Shown: positions 54,901 through 63,991, counted from the first letter of the stretch. The stretch is DNA of 64,000 nt from Lineus longissimus (GCF_910592395.1 NC_088325.1:9924109-9988108), one strand, 5' to 3'. The notes: generated from the sequence alone by a model not told the origin. Numbers and translations: made by a program.

Positions 54901-56197
54901 CCTCTGCATGCATTAAAGTGTACTGCAATCTGTTTTATACACTGTAGGGGCTACAATTATAGCCTCTGCATGCATTTAAGTGTACTGCAATCTGTTTATA
55001 CACTGTAGGGGCTACAATTATAGCCTCTGCATACATTAAAATGTACTGCAATCTGATTATACACTGTAGGGGCTATAATTATAGCCTCTGCATGCATTAA
55101 AGTGTACTGCAATCTGTTTTATACACTGTAGGGGCTACAATTTTAGCCTCTGCATGCATTAAAGTGTACTGCAATCTGTTTTATACACTGTAGGGGCTAC
55201 AATTTTAGCCTCTGCATGCATTAAAGTGTACTGCAATCTGTTTATACACTGTAGGGGCTACAATTATAGCCTCTTTGTGCATTAAAGTGTACTGCAATCT
55301 GTTTTATACGCTGTAGGGGCTACAATTATAGCCTCTGCATGCATTAAAGTGTACTGCAATTTGTTTTATACACTGTAGGGGCTACAATTATAGCCTCTGC
55401 ATGCATTAAAGTGTACTGCAATCTGTTTATACACTGTAGGGGCTACAATTATAGCCTCTGCATGCATTAAAGTGTACTGCAATCTGTTTATACACTGTAG
55501 GGGCGACAATTATAGCCTCTGCATGCATTAATGTGTACTGCAATCTGTTTATACACTGTAGGGGCTACAATTATTACCTCTTTGTGCATTAATGTGAACT
55601 GCAAGCTGTTTTATGCACTGTAGGGGCTACAATTATAGCCTCTGCATGCATTAAAGTGTACTGCAAGCTGTTTATACACTGTAGGGGCGACAATTATAGC
55701 CTCTTTGTGCATTAAAGTGTACTGCATGCTGTTTATACACTGTGGGGGCTACAATTATAGCCTCTGCTATATTTGTACCACGTTACCTAACCAAACAGAA
55801 AGAACCAATCTGCTGCTGGAGGAGAGTTGCAATTTCAGGATACAACACAACAGTAACGACCCCTCTTAGCGGTTCATCTGAGTCACGGCGACAAAATTTT
55901 CTTGTTCGCCAGCATTTTGCTCTGCAAGTTTGGTTTAGTTTGACAATTTCTTCATTTCTTTCTCCTCTCTTTCAGAGCAAGGGCGGAATTCTTTCAAAAG
56001 CGTGCGACTATATCAACGAGTTACGGACATCGAACATGCGGATGATGGAAAGTTTAAAAGAAACAGAACGATTGTCCGTGGACTCGGAATTATTACGGCA
56101 ACAGTGCGAAGAACTCAAACAAGAAAATGCCATCTTACGCACCCAGTTACAGCAGCATGGACTTGTGCCTTCAGATATAACTGGTGCTACGTCATAA
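45899..56197 (+). CDS. USF: Upstream stimulatory factor (USF), bHLH-leucine-zipper, complete spliced gene
   Basis: Nuclear transcription factor binding E-boxes CACGTG as a dimer. Exons: 45899-45930, 48213-48271, 49022-49132, 49685-49776, 50428-50593, optional 51030-51092, 52109-52252, 53337-53431, then either 53984-54184 or 55976-56197. Phases agree throughout. Without the optional exon the product is 299 or 306 residues, close to vertebrate USFs (about 310-346). Visible: N-terminus MDMLDQALET as in USF2, QYQFR and GQVTYRVVQV activation region, USF-specific region GGQFYVMMSPQDVLQ (153-167), basic region with E-box contacts His199, Glu203 and Arg207, helix 1 KINSWIVQLSKLVPEC, then helix 2 and zipper from one of two terminal exons. 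Orthology is secure; USF1/USF2 assignment is not expected outside vertebrates. Confidence 0.95.
46073..46082. promoter_or_regulatory. E-box in USF intron 1
   Basis: GTCACGTGAT, close to the optimum for USF binding, 143 bp past coding exon 1. Confidence 0.35.
46630..46790 (-). mobile_element. tRNA-derived SINE in USF intron 1
   Basis: On minus: ATCAGTGGTGTAGTGGTTAA, GATCGTGGGTTGGATTCTCG, then a CCTTGAGCAGGCACTTTACC tail. Confidence 0.65.
47296..47725 (+). mobile_element. Possible 3' end of a LINE in USF intron 1
   Basis: A 105-codon frame (RFYRTRPSMFKFIELPN, LGHFVYHLFRRRDSLN) is followed by a short 3' stretch and (AAAT)n, the layout of non-LTR retrotransposon 3' ends. No reverse transcriptase motif is visible. 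Confidence 0.35.
48213..48271 (+). CDS. USF: USF coding exon 2
   Basis: GQEPKASDSPSPEDQVTLT with split codons on both sides; acceptor TAATTTTAG, donor GTAAGT. An acidic/Ser-Pro segment of the N-terminal activation region. Confidence 0.85.
48530..48690 (+). repeat. Second copy of the 45.1-kb segment
   Basis: See 45115-45290; it lies in the USF intron after exon 2. Confidence 0.85.
49022..49132 (+). CDS. USF: USF coding exon 3
   Basis: AADGTSAITDVASQGTISLD then PSMQYQFRAEATQGLD. It corresponds to the human segment with QYQFRTE. Acceptor ATTTCAG, donor GTGAGT. Confidence 0.93.
49685..49776 (+). CDS. USF: USF coding exon 4
   Basis: GQVTYRVVQVAQPDGGDAPA then QVVQAFPAGTQ. GQVTYRVVQV is identical in USF2. 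Acceptor TTTTCAG, donor GTTGGT, ends in phase 0. Confidence 0.95.
50112..50292 (-). mobile_element. MITE-1 copy in a USF intron
   Basis: CAGTGGAACCTCCCTTAGCA to GAGGTTCTAGTCTACTG, close to full length. Confidence 0.85.
50428..50593 (+). CDS. USF: USF coding exon 5
   Basis: VIQSPFNGGSPSQQDDGAEQ, RFTYFPTVTAAGDAVSSQGN, EVATVPLGQVSTAAG. It aligns with USF2 VIQNPFSNGGSP and RFAYFP. Acceptor CTGCCAG, donor GTTGGT. Confidence 0.95.
51030..51092 (+). CDS. USF: Candidate 63-nt cassette exon of USF
   Basis: Between CTCACAG and a weak donor GTCTGT lies an open 63-nt segment with the same entry and exit phase as its neighbours, so it can be skipped without frame change. It would add VDIQGVAQSPDVVSVPLSSAG; its end (SSAGG) mimics that of exon 5 (TAAGG). 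No transcript evidence is visible. Confidence 0.5.
52109..52252 (+). CDS. USF: USF coding exon 7 (USF-specific region, basic region)
   Basis: GQFYVMMSPQDVLQGQQRTL, APRTHSFSPKIEGGRNTRDE, RRRATHNE. It holds the family's hallmark USR and the first half of the basic region including His199. Acceptor TTTCCCAG, donor GTGAGA. Confidence 0.97.
52488..52652 (+). mobile_element. MITE-1 copy in a USF intron
   Basis: Left end slightly truncated (ACAAAGGACACCCTCAGG), right end GGAGGTTCCACTCTA. Confidence 0.8.
53337..53431 (+). CDS. USF: USF coding exon 8 (basic region end, helix 1, loop)
   Basis: VERRRRDKINSWIVQLSKLV then PECAQDHTKQGQ. Glu203 and Arg207 are E-box contacts. The family junction (GQ before SKGG) predicts the donor GTGGTT at 53432, which is weak; a better GTAGGT lies in frame at 53441 and would add VVG to the loop. 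Confidence 0.95.
53608..53840 (+). mobile_element. tRNA-derived SINE, family S5, between USF exons 8 and 9A
   Basis: GCGATGGCCTGGTGGTAAGG and GCAGGTTCAAGGCCCGC are the A and B boxes. Confidence 0.65.
53984..54184 (+). CDS. USF: USF alternative last coding exon A (helix 2 and zipper)
   Basis: Acceptor TCTCGTACAG, then 66 codons and TAG: NKGAILSKACDYINELRATN, LHMGESLKETERLSVDTELL, RQQCEELKQENAVMRATLQQ, HGIVQP. It matches exon B at about 51 of 66 residues while most conserved codons differ only at synonymous positions, so it looks selected rather than decaying. It enters in phase 0, as required by exon 8. The zipper-flanking residues LHMG (A) versus MRMM (B) and the C-terminal tail differ. Confidence 0.9.
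   Translation, partial: NKGAILSKACDYINELRATNLHMGESLKETERLSVDTELLRQQCEELKQENAVMRATLQQHGIVQP
54201..54216 (+). promoter_or_regulatory. Splice donor / ATTAAA just after exon A stop
   Basis: AATTAAAG|GTAAGG begins 20 nt past the exon A stop. It contains both an ATTAAA poly(A)-like hexamer and a good donor, so exon A could end here by polyadenylation or be spliced onward to exon B. Confidence 0.4.
54390..54480 (-). mobile_element. tRNA-like SINE head, reversed
   Basis: On minus: GGGCAGTGGTGTGGTTTTTG and GTAGCGGGTTCAAATCACCT. Confidence 0.5.
54630..55768. repeat. ~61-bp minisatellite between the two USF terminal exons, about 18 copies
   Basis: Unit of 61-62 bp containing AGGGGCTACAATTATAGCCT, then TGCATGCATTAAAGTGTACT and a GCAATCTGTTTATACACTGT segment. 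AGGGGCTA and TAGCCTCT can pair across CAATTA (one G-U). The array ends about 210 bp before exon B. Confidence 0.95.
55976..56197 (+). CDS. USF: USF alternative last coding exon B (helix 2 and zipper)
   Basis: Acceptor with a long pyrimidine tract (TTTCTCCTCTCTTTCAG), then 73 codons and TAA: SKGGILSKACDYINELRTSN, MRMMESLKETERLSVDSELL, RQQCEELKQENAILRTQLQQ, HGLVPSDITGATS. SKGGILSKACDYI is the canonical vertebrate sequence and the acceptor is stronger than that of exon A, so B is probably the default end. Confidence 0.95.
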   Translation, partial: SKGGILSKACDYINELRTSNMRMMESLKETERLSVDSELLRQQCEELKQENAILRTQLQQHGLVPSDITGATS

Positions 56198-57613
56198 GAG
56201 TGGACCATGTACATAGCGACTGTTTGCTGAAGCGGGGGTGTCCTCTGTTGCCATTTTTGCTTGTGATGGTGATGCGATGATGTTGCAATCATTAGGTTTT
56301 GTACCAGCTGTTGGAGTGCTGCCTACTTGTAAATCTTTATGGCCATTGTCCACCTTATTCTAGTGATTGTACTCTAGATACTAAAATTGGATGAAAATGT
56401 CTCTAAAATATTGCAATATTTTCAAAAATAACCAAACAACACATTTGGATACAATTTTTTACCTTCTAGTGTAAGATTGTACACCTTGTCCTTGAACAAT
56501 TTTGAGGCAGGCAGATCTGCTGTTGGTCCTACGGTCTTACGGTAGCAGCTCCGCATATCATGATTTGGCCATCCAGTTGCAAGTGTAGTCCAGGTCCACT
56601 GGTGATGACAAGAACTAGGATTAACTACACCCTATCACAACTCCATCCAAAGAAAATTGCAATAGGAATTTCCTGCTAAGGGATGACCCATATCTGCTAC
56701 AAAAATAAATCTTGGAGCAAGTAGCATTAGTTCAAAATGCACTGCGTGTTGTGACAATTTGGGTAGATTACCGTTTCTAGTATGAAGTTCACCGTTCCTA
56801 GGATGTTTTGGATGACTTCAGTGATCATCCTAAAAGCACTTGAGCAAGGCACTTCACCTTGAAAACTTACTTACTTAGGACTTGTCATGTCTTGAGGGCA
56901 TACAAAACTTCATTTATATCAGTATCCACATTTTTTCGGTCGCCAGCCTGCCTGTCGATATTTTCCCAGGTCTGGCTGCTTCATCTCCTCTACCATACTT
57001 GACCAGGTCTCTTTTAGACTGCCTTGATTCCTTTCCCCATCAGCTGTCCATCGAATAAAATCCTTGGGAGTTTGCCTGGTGGCGTGCAAGTCCCAGGCTA
57101 CTCTACCATCCTTTTGTGAACAGTTTTGACGTTTGTGTGCACCCGATTCTTTGAAAATCTGGTCTGTGGGTTTTGGGATTTTTTCGGACTATTCTGCTTA
57201 CTCCGCAAATTTCCGTTTTGCAGTAGAAATGGTTAACCCTCAACCTCCATTTTCTTTATGAAGTGGTCTAATGCATTAACTGGAAGAGTCGAAACGGGGA
57301 AATTGAGGTGAAAAGGGTTGATATTGAACTTATCAATTGTTCGGTTGATTTTGTAAACTCCCATGCACATCCTTATCATGAGCTATCAGGACTTATCAGT
57401 ATTTTCGGTTCATGCCAGATTTGTTGTCATAAATGTGGTTTCATCCCGATAAGCCCAGATTGCTGTATTTTTCTAGCTGTTTGAGATAAAAAGATCTTCA
57501 TTTTCCCAATTCCTGATTTTAATGTGTCGTGTTTTAGTGTATGATTTTAGTGTTCAGTACCCAAGAATATAGATGGTTTACAGAAGAGCTACAGGATGGA
57601 TTTGGGTACATCT

Positions 57614-57648
57614 ACAGTAGATAGAAACTCTCTATTTAGGACACCCTC
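57614..57648 (+). mobile_element. MITE-1 end fragment
   Basis: AGTAGATAGAAACTCTCTAT and GGACACCCTC only; a SINE follows directly. Confidence 0.55.
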
Positions 57649-57962
57649 ACCGGCATAGCCTAGATGCTAAAACTGCTGGCTATCATGAAATAGTTGGTTG
57701 GGTGGGTCTGATCCCCGGGAAAACTCTGGATTGTGTATCTGGGTCAATAAGTGTGGCTTTCAAGGAATTAAAATTGCTGGCTCAAAACACAACATATGAG
57801 TATTTGAGGGTCTGTCTGATGAGATTAAGAGCGATGTTCCCTTGTTCCTGAGTGTCACTGCCGGGGCAAGCAAAAGATCCCACACAGGTTGACAGTAGCC
57901 TATAGTGGCCTCCATACCTCCAGGAAAGATCCAATAGGGTTACAATACTGGTAATAAAGATG
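57646..57962 (+). mobile_element. tRNA-derived SINE, family S2, in USF 3' region
   Basis: Head CATAGCCTAGATGCTAAAAC and tail GTTGACAGTAGCCTATAGTG. Confidence 0.7.
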
Positions 57963-58956
57963 ATCTTCAAAATTGTAAAATCCCCAAAATAATCTGAAAA
58001 ACAATTGCAGCCTTCCTTGTCGGAGGTTATATTACTGGAACCACAGCTATTTTTTAAGCCTCGCTATTGTTACCTGTTTAGAATCGGGTCAAGAAAAGAA
58101 GGGCAACTTATGGTTGAGTGATTTCCCCTACTGAACACGACGGTCTCAAACCTTCAATACATATCTTCAAATTATTTATGGTAAAATTGTTTTGTTGTAG
58201 AATTTGTTGTGCTTTTTCTGTCCCATGTAGTCACTATCACAAGGTTCAGGGGCGTATATCGAGACATTTTCAAATTAAAGTTACTTCCACGCTCAGGGAT
58301 GTGACGATGTTTGATTTTTGGAGCATTTAAATTTTTTATTTCCTAGTGAAAAGGGTTTAATATGACAGCAGAAATTGAAAGCTCTATGCCTCAGCTCTCT
58401 CCGTGGAACTTTTCATTTTCAAAATTTATGATGAGACAGGATAAGGATACAGTTTTAAATGACTATTGTTTTAGCTCGGTTAATATGGCACATTTGAGTA
58501 AAATATTCTTTACAGTCTCAACATTTTCAGTGGGCATTGAAATTTTGTTGGCCAGTACTTGCTGCTGTGTTCCCAATTTAGGCCAGGCTTACATACGAGT
58601 CATATTTTCTCTTGTCGGTATGTTCAGTAATTGCCTTTTGCTTGAACGCAAGACTTGAAACGACTTTAGAGGGGGTATTGGCATCATGAAACTTGTGTAG
58701 TACGCTCTTTGGAAATGGCTTGTTCTCAAAGTGACATGTCACAAGTGTAAACTGGAACTCTATGTTAGCTTAGCCTAATGAGTAATAATGGGTGAGTAGC
58801 ATCTGTAGATCTGGCTACAAGTGTGCGTGTATCTGGATTTGAGTAAAACAGGTTTCCTAGGCATCTTAAATTTGCTCTGTAGATCTGCCATGTAGTATCG
58901 ACAGGGATGTATGTGTATGTATGTAATGTATTACGCGGCTTCACAAATGCCCTGTA

Positions 58957-58982
58957 AATAAAATTTTGTTACACTAAATAAA
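58957..58982 (+). terminator. Poly(A) signals, plus strand (USF)
   Basis: Two AATAAA hexamers 20 bp apart. They face an AATAAA on the minus strand at 59014-59019, indicating tail-to-tail transcription units. Confidence 0.5.
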
Positions 58983-58985
58983 ATA

Positions 58986-59351
58986 TTATGTGAAAATAGT
59001 GTTTGAAAATTTTTTTATTAACGACTCTTTAATATGCCGGTTGAAGTAGATCTCAGGTGCTTGCTTTGGCTCTATGTAACTAGTGGAAACGCCAGGATGA
59101 ATGAGATCAAGGCTACCAAGACATGTGGTCCTTGATGTTGAGACCGAGTGGCAACATGGTCCAGTACGACTCTCTGCTGAGTCTGGTGGATTTGGAACGT
59201 GGCGCCTCTGGTGGGGCATGCAAGAGTGTGGTGTGAGAGAGTTGGAGGCGCTGGCCTCCCTTTCCGATAAGATGTCGATGGGCTCGGTTTCCCACGAGTC
59301 CCTCCTTGGAGTCAGCAGCCTTGGAGTCCGATGCTGGTTTTGATCCTTCAT
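58986..59351 (-). CDS. Possible terminal coding exon of an unidentified minus-strand gene
   Basis: A GC-richer island in AT-rich sequence. One minus frame reads through to a stop at 58986 (segments RRDSWETEPIDILSE, SYIEPKQAPEIYFNRHIKES), with a plausible acceptor (CATCCTTTCCTTTATGAAG) just upstream and AATAAA at 59014. I recognise no family. Other frames here are open too (plus 59101-59343, minus 59113-59295), so strand and frame are uncertain. It could also be RABAC1 3' UTR. Confidence 0.3.
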   Translation of the reverse strand: MKDQNQHRTPRLLTPRRDSWETEPIDILSEREASASNSLTPHSCMPHQRRHVPNPPDSAESRTGPCCHSVSTSRTTCLGSLDLIHPGVSTSYIEPKQAPEIYFNRHIKESLIKKFSNTIFT

Positions 59352-60250
59352 AAAGGAAAGGATGATGGTTTCCCTGGTTTTCGAGTCAACAAAAAAATGT
59401 TATATGGATAGACAACAAACTAAAGTACATAACTGTAAAAAATAATTTATTTTCAAGGGTGATATACAATAATATGACTTAATACATCTCACTGTACAAT
59501 ACACACAAGACATAGTATAGTTTTTTCTCTCCAAAATACCCGATATATGTATGCAATAGATTCCGAAGCCTCTCAACCATCACCAATAATTTATCATGAC
59601 CCTTTATATCTCCTGCCTCTGGTAGGTATGCTGTTACCCGAAACATTTGTTTCCTACTGGTCTCCGGTTGCCTACCTTTTCTTTGACCAAAAAACTTCGC
59701 ATTTTGCCAAGTATATTCTGCACAGATTTGGGAGCCGTAATGCATAATATACGGTCGAATTGAACTTCATGGTCACAATCTCGTTTTCATACTGACCACC
59801 TGAATTATCAAGACTGTGTTATATATTCCTAACAACCCGGGAAATAATATTCTATTTTCACACTGGCTAGAAGCAAAATGCTACCAGTTCAAAGGTAAAT
59901 TTAAAGAAAAACACATTTAGCAACGTTTTTCTGTTTGATATGACTGAAGAAATCGTGATTGATGACAGATTGCAATCGCAAAGGCAAAAATATTACAGGA
60001 AAATAACCATCGAGACTAGAAAAGAGGAACATTTTTAACTGCATTCACAGCTGTTTTTCCCAGGGTGACTCAGCTGTTTTGAAGACAGAAAGCAGGATAA
60101 ATCTTTAAATATGTACGATATCCCGATACACTTCAATGTGCCGTGCTAGCCCATTTGACCTTTTAGCAAAACATGGTGATGTTAACTTTGCCAATATCGA
60201 TTTGTACGACTAATAATACATTTTCAAGTACAGTGTATCTTTTATTAGCA

Positions 60251-60346
60251 CAGGAGTGTGAAGTTGAAGTCAAAACCCACATTGAACAAATTCGCACAAG
60301 GATTTATTCGATGTGGGTTTTGACTCTTAACTTCACACTCCTTGTG
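60251..60346. mobile_element. 96-bp foldback element with 10-bp target duplication
   Basis: Arms GGAGTGTGAAGTTGAAGTCA / TGACTCTTAACTTCACACTCC extend to CCCACAT / ATGTGGG. TTTATTAGCA flanks it exactly on both sides (60241-60250, 60347-60356). Confidence 0.8.
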
Positions 60347-60798
60347 TTTATTAGCAATTTCATTGGCAAAGTGCCTCTGAAGGTCATCATTTGCTGACTT
60401 GAGCCCTTAACGCCTACTGCCTAGCTGAGAATATTCAGTGGCGTATCACCATGGGACCTATTTACCCACGTCCCTGCAATAGCCAACACCACGTACCCAA
60501 TTGCCTCCAAAATGTCCACACCCAAAATGTCCACACCTCAAGTCACAAGAATGTTGCTATATATTCTCAAATCAGCAATAGGCATTATCAAACATTCGTA
60601 TCCAGTGGGTTTACTTATTTTGCAATTTATTGCTGGTGTCAACTGTCCAGCACACCGATTCACACTGATCGTGGACATAAAATATATTAGCAATAATATA
60701 TACATTTTTGTTGAGCCACTGCGACCATCCTCCCAACAGCTGTATTCCTCCGTTGAGCTACACACACACCACAGACAAAATCATCATGAAAACGAAAA

Positions 60799-60962
60799 CA
60801 TTATGAAATACTCAAGGGTCTGTCAGATGAGACTAAAAGCCGTGGTCCCTTGTACCTGAGTGTCTATGCCAGGGCAAGTAAAAGATGGTGGACAGTAGCC
60901 TATAGTGGACTCCATACCTCTGGCAAAAATCCAATAGGGTTATGACGCCGGTAATGATATGA
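60799..60962 (+). mobile_element. S2 SINE tail fragment
   Basis: GGTGGACAGTAGCCTATAGT followed by ACGCCGGTAATGATATGATA repeats; no tRNA head. Confidence 0.7.
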
Positions 60963-61848
60963 TATGATATTGTTTTCAGAATGTTTTTACATGTTTTAAG
61001 CGTCACCCACACATGACTTACAAAATGGCACAATTGTGTCAAAAATTAATGACGAAGTGCGTGATCCATGACAACCCATGCCTTTCAACAAGAGGCATCA
61101 CTGCGGAAATGTTTTCAAAATATTTAGCGTCACATGCACAGGACAGACAGAAAACAATGTCATGTGCAAAGATACACTGCATGATTTACATCCAGAAATA
61201 TTGTTCCAGAACAATGTTTTTATTTCTTTCAACAACCGCAAACGACAGTCAAATGAACATTAGGTAATTTTTCGTCAATTTGTCTGTTGTGTGCACACTG
61301 CTTTAGAGTGAGGCACTTGACAGGGTTAAAAGTGTTATTGGAACATACTCAGTTAATTTTTAGTAGTACAACCTGAGTCCAGGTGTATTTTTACAGAGGA
61401 CCAACAGGTGGACTTTGCTAGTTGGTCAGTTCAGTTTGTGTAATGGAGTCAAGTAGGTAGACAACTAATATATGCTCTGGAGGAGTAAACTTTGTACCAA
61501 GGGTAGGAAGTCAAGGAGACAAGCAACACGGGTCGGCCCAAAGGATAGGAGTAGGAACAGTAGGACTGCAGTGAGTATAAACCAGTTTTCAAAAAGACGT
61601 GAGACTGCGGGCCTACATTTTTGGATATAGACTCTGATGCGAATAAATTAAATCATTGGCAAGGTCAATAGCGCATGACCTCATGAAACGCACGAAACAT
61701 CGAGATTTTTTATTCTTTGGCAGATGTCTTGTTCGAATCTGTACAGAGTCAGATGTGCGAAGTTTCTCAACCCTGTCAAGCCCCACACTCATGTGGAGGA
61801 ATATCAGCTGTTTCATAAATCGTCTGGCTATGCATAAATAGGAATTCA

Positions 61849-61940
61849 CTACACCGGTTCCATTTCCAGTTCCTCAAAGGGTGCCTCCTCTTCGCCAGCA
61901 TACATGGTCGCATGGAGGGCTATCACAAATATCGAAGCAC
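61849..61940 (-). CDS. RABAC1: RABAC1 last coding exon
   Basis: GASIFVIALHATMYAGEEEA, PFEELEMEPV then TAG. Acidic cytoplasmic tail with the conserved EEL.MEPV end. Acceptor CATCTTGCAG. Confidence 0.95.
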
Positions 61941-63762
61941 CTGCAAGATGAAATTGAATAATTATATGAAATATGGCTTCTTCTTCTTCTGTGTTTGGAA
62001 TTTTTGAGATGCAGGCATAGTCAGTCCATTTTTGGTCTTAAACAAAGCCAGTTGTCCTAATGGAGTTTGGCGACAGAGCCACAGAGCCCCAAAGCTCAGT
62101 GGTCAGGGTGGTGTATTTCTGCAAGTATTCCTCTCGAATAGAGCAGAAGGGCACCTGACTAGTGTTTTGAAGGTCCTGAGTTCAAGGTCGGCCAGTGCCA
62201 CTTAGTGAATTCTCAACTGGCCCAGAATTCGCACTCCTTGGTCTCACCAGAAATGTTTCTGGATAAGAAGCTGGGCAAGGAATTGTAATGCACCTTGAGA
62301 CTGTTGAGTGTTGTACAGTATAAAGCACTAAATCTTCTTCTTTGAGTTTAACTGTTCAAACTTTTACACTGTTGGGCATCATTCAAGAATGTGGCAGTGC
62401 AATGCAAATCTGCCTCTGTCTCCTGTAGCTTTACTTGGAGAGGCCAGGCCTACCCCAGTTGGTAATCAGAGGACATTCTTCCAGGATGTGTTATAGTGTC
62501 TGATCAGGAAACCACATTCACAGATGGCAAATTCACACAGGCCCAGTTTTCGTAGATGTGTTCATTTCTTTTTTTATCTTTTCATTTCCCATAATGGCTT
62601 AAAAAGGGGCGATCATTTGGAGCTGTACGTACCTATCAACCAGAATATGACAGATCCAGCCCCAGCGATCCAAAAGACTGGAATGGATATTACTCCTACA
62701 GCAGCATATTGTTGAGCAAGTGTCAGATCTCGTCCTGCAAAACAAAAACGGAAGTGTCCGTCATAATTCTCAGGATAAAAAATTCAGTTCTAACACAATC
62801 AATGTCAATCATCACCATGACATTTCAAATGGTTACACCATTCTTCTGCAGAAGTAGACATCTGACCGCTCGATGTCATAGCGGACAGACTCCGATCCCG
62901 CACGTGACTTCATCTGTAGCCCCCTTCGTCTCGATTCATGTTGGTGGTTTTACGAATCCAACCGTATTGCGTGGCAGCCAGCAGTGTTAACCATAGGCTA
63001 TGAGGCAATGAGGTTTAGCAACATTATCAACTTGATGAACAAAGACAACTACATGAAACTTCAGAAAAGATGGGTCAGTTCAAGTCAATGGAGAATACTT
63101 TGGGCAAGACTTGGGCCACCTTTGTCACAGATTTTCTTCAAACTTGGGAGCATTTGTTGCCTCTAGTCTAATCCCAGAATTGGATATCCCAATTTTACAA
63201 AATTTAACTAACGGTATGGATTTTTACAGGTCTTCAATGCAATGTGATGTTGGAGACAATGTGCTAATTTTGGAGGTGCTTTTCATACATGTAACCTTGA
63301 AATCCCACCTTCAGGACAGCATCTCTTTATACTAGGAATCTATGATTGTAACAAATAATAATAATAATGTGACGCATTTATATAGCGCTCCTCAGTAACG
63401 GAACTGTTAAAGCACTGTGGGATATCAAATTATTACCCCGGTCTCCACAGAAATCAATCAGGGGTTTCAAGGAGCAACCAGAAGGCGCTCACTTGAACTT
63501 GACCAGTGGGGGAACCAAGCAGTGACTCGGCCGGGAGTCAAACCCACGACCTCTTGATCATGAGGCCGACTCTCTTCCACTGCGCTACCGATGCCCCTGA
63601 ACAATTCTATTGCAAGTCAGCCACTTATTAACGGTACCGGGGGTACTTTGAAAACTGTCCTTACCCATTACTTTGATCTTTTGATCTGTGTTCTTTATGC
63701 TAATGATGTAACATGCTCCAAGCGATGCGGCGATGGCTATCAAGAGTAACGGAGATGTTATA
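61849..63762 (-). CDS. RABAC1: RABAC1 / PRA1 prenylated Rab acceptor, last three coding exons
   Basis: Small Golgi/ER membrane protein known to bind prenylated Rabs and to act in vesicle traffic. Exons 63762-63665, 62734-62633 and 61940-61849 (stop) join in matching phases to give 96 residues, the C-terminal half of the roughly 185-residue family. Segments: ITSPLLLIAIAASLGACYII (membrane hairpin), SIKNTDQKIKVM, GRDLTLAQQYAAVGVISIPV, FWIAGAGSVIFWLIGASIFV (second hairpin), IALHATMYAGEEEAPFEELE, MEPV. The human protein has GREVSPAHQYALAG, FWLAGAGSAVFWVLGA and ends EELQMEPV at the same places. The N-terminal exons are beyond the right edge. Confidence 0.95.
62094..62345 (+). mobile_element. tRNA-derived SINE, family S6, in a RABAC1 intron
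   Basis: AAGCTCAGTGGTCAGGGTGG and GTCCTGAGTTCAAGGTCGG; ends ACAGTATAAAGCACTAAAT plus CTTCTTCTT. Confidence 0.65.
62633..62734 (-). CDS. RABAC1: RABAC1 exon (second membrane hairpin)
   Basis: GRDLTLAQQYAAVGVISIPV, FWIAGAGSVIFWLI; acceptor TTTTGCAG, donor GTACGT. AQQYA and FW.AGAGS are family signatures. Confidence 0.95.
62934..63012 (-). mobile_element. S2 SINE head fragment
   Basis: GTGGCAGCCAGCAGTGTTAACC and GGCTATGAGG match the reversed head seen near 5130-5168. Confidence 0.5.
63346..63601 (-). mobile_element. tRNA-derived SINE, family S1, near full length
   Basis: On minus: GGGGCATCGGTAGCGCAGTG, B box GGGTTTGACTCCCGG, body to AGCGCTATATAAATGCGTCA and an (ATT)n tail. Best full copy of the family here. 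Confidence 0.85.
63665..63762 (-). CDS. RABAC1: RABAC1 exon (first membrane hairpin)
   Basis: ITSPLLLIAIAASLGACYII, SIKNTDQKIKVM with split codons at both ends; acceptor CATTTCAG, donor GTAAGG. It matches human TSPMLLVALAVFFGACYILY. Confidence 0.92.
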
Positions 63763-63829
63763 CTGAAATGGAAGATCGGTATATGAACTTATGCGGATCC
63801 AACACAAGTGCATTATGAGCAGTGAAGTA

Positions 63830-63991
63830 AAGTAGCACCTCTCTATTAAGGACACCCTCGGGACTGACTAGTGCTGACCTTAATAGAGAGGTGTCCTGAT
63901 TAGAGAGGTCAAATTGAATGGAAACAACCAATTTGGGACCAAAACTAGTGTCCTTGATAAAGAGGTGTCCGCTAGGGGAGGTTCCAACGTA
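63830..63991 (+). mobile_element. MITE-1 copy in a RABAC1 intron
   Basis: AGTAGCACCTCTCTATTAAG to GGGAGGTTCCAACGTA, near full length. Confidence 0.85.

Larger units (their letters stand above)
56198..58985 (+). other. Probable USF 3' UTR
   Basis: AT-rich, no gene seen. AATAAA occurs near 56703, 57054 and as a pair at 58957 and 58977, followed by a GT-rich stretch; the last pair is a good candidate for the distal poly(A) site. A SINE (57646-57962) and a repeat shared with about 636-745 (57233-57345) are embedded. Confidence 0.45.
59352..61848 (-). other. Interval left of RABAC1: 3' UTR or intergenic
   Basis: No supported coding exon. It contains AATAAA on minus at 61709-61714 (135 nt past the RABAC1 stop) and about 59447, a foldback element (60251-60346) and a SINE tail (60799-60962). 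An 88-codon minus frame (59479-59745) has no recognised relatives. Confidence 0.5.

Noticed and set aside
55742-55975. Upstream part of the frame containing USF exon B, with its own ATG
   Set aside because: It starts in the minisatellite; homology to USF begins exactly at the splice acceptor at 55976.
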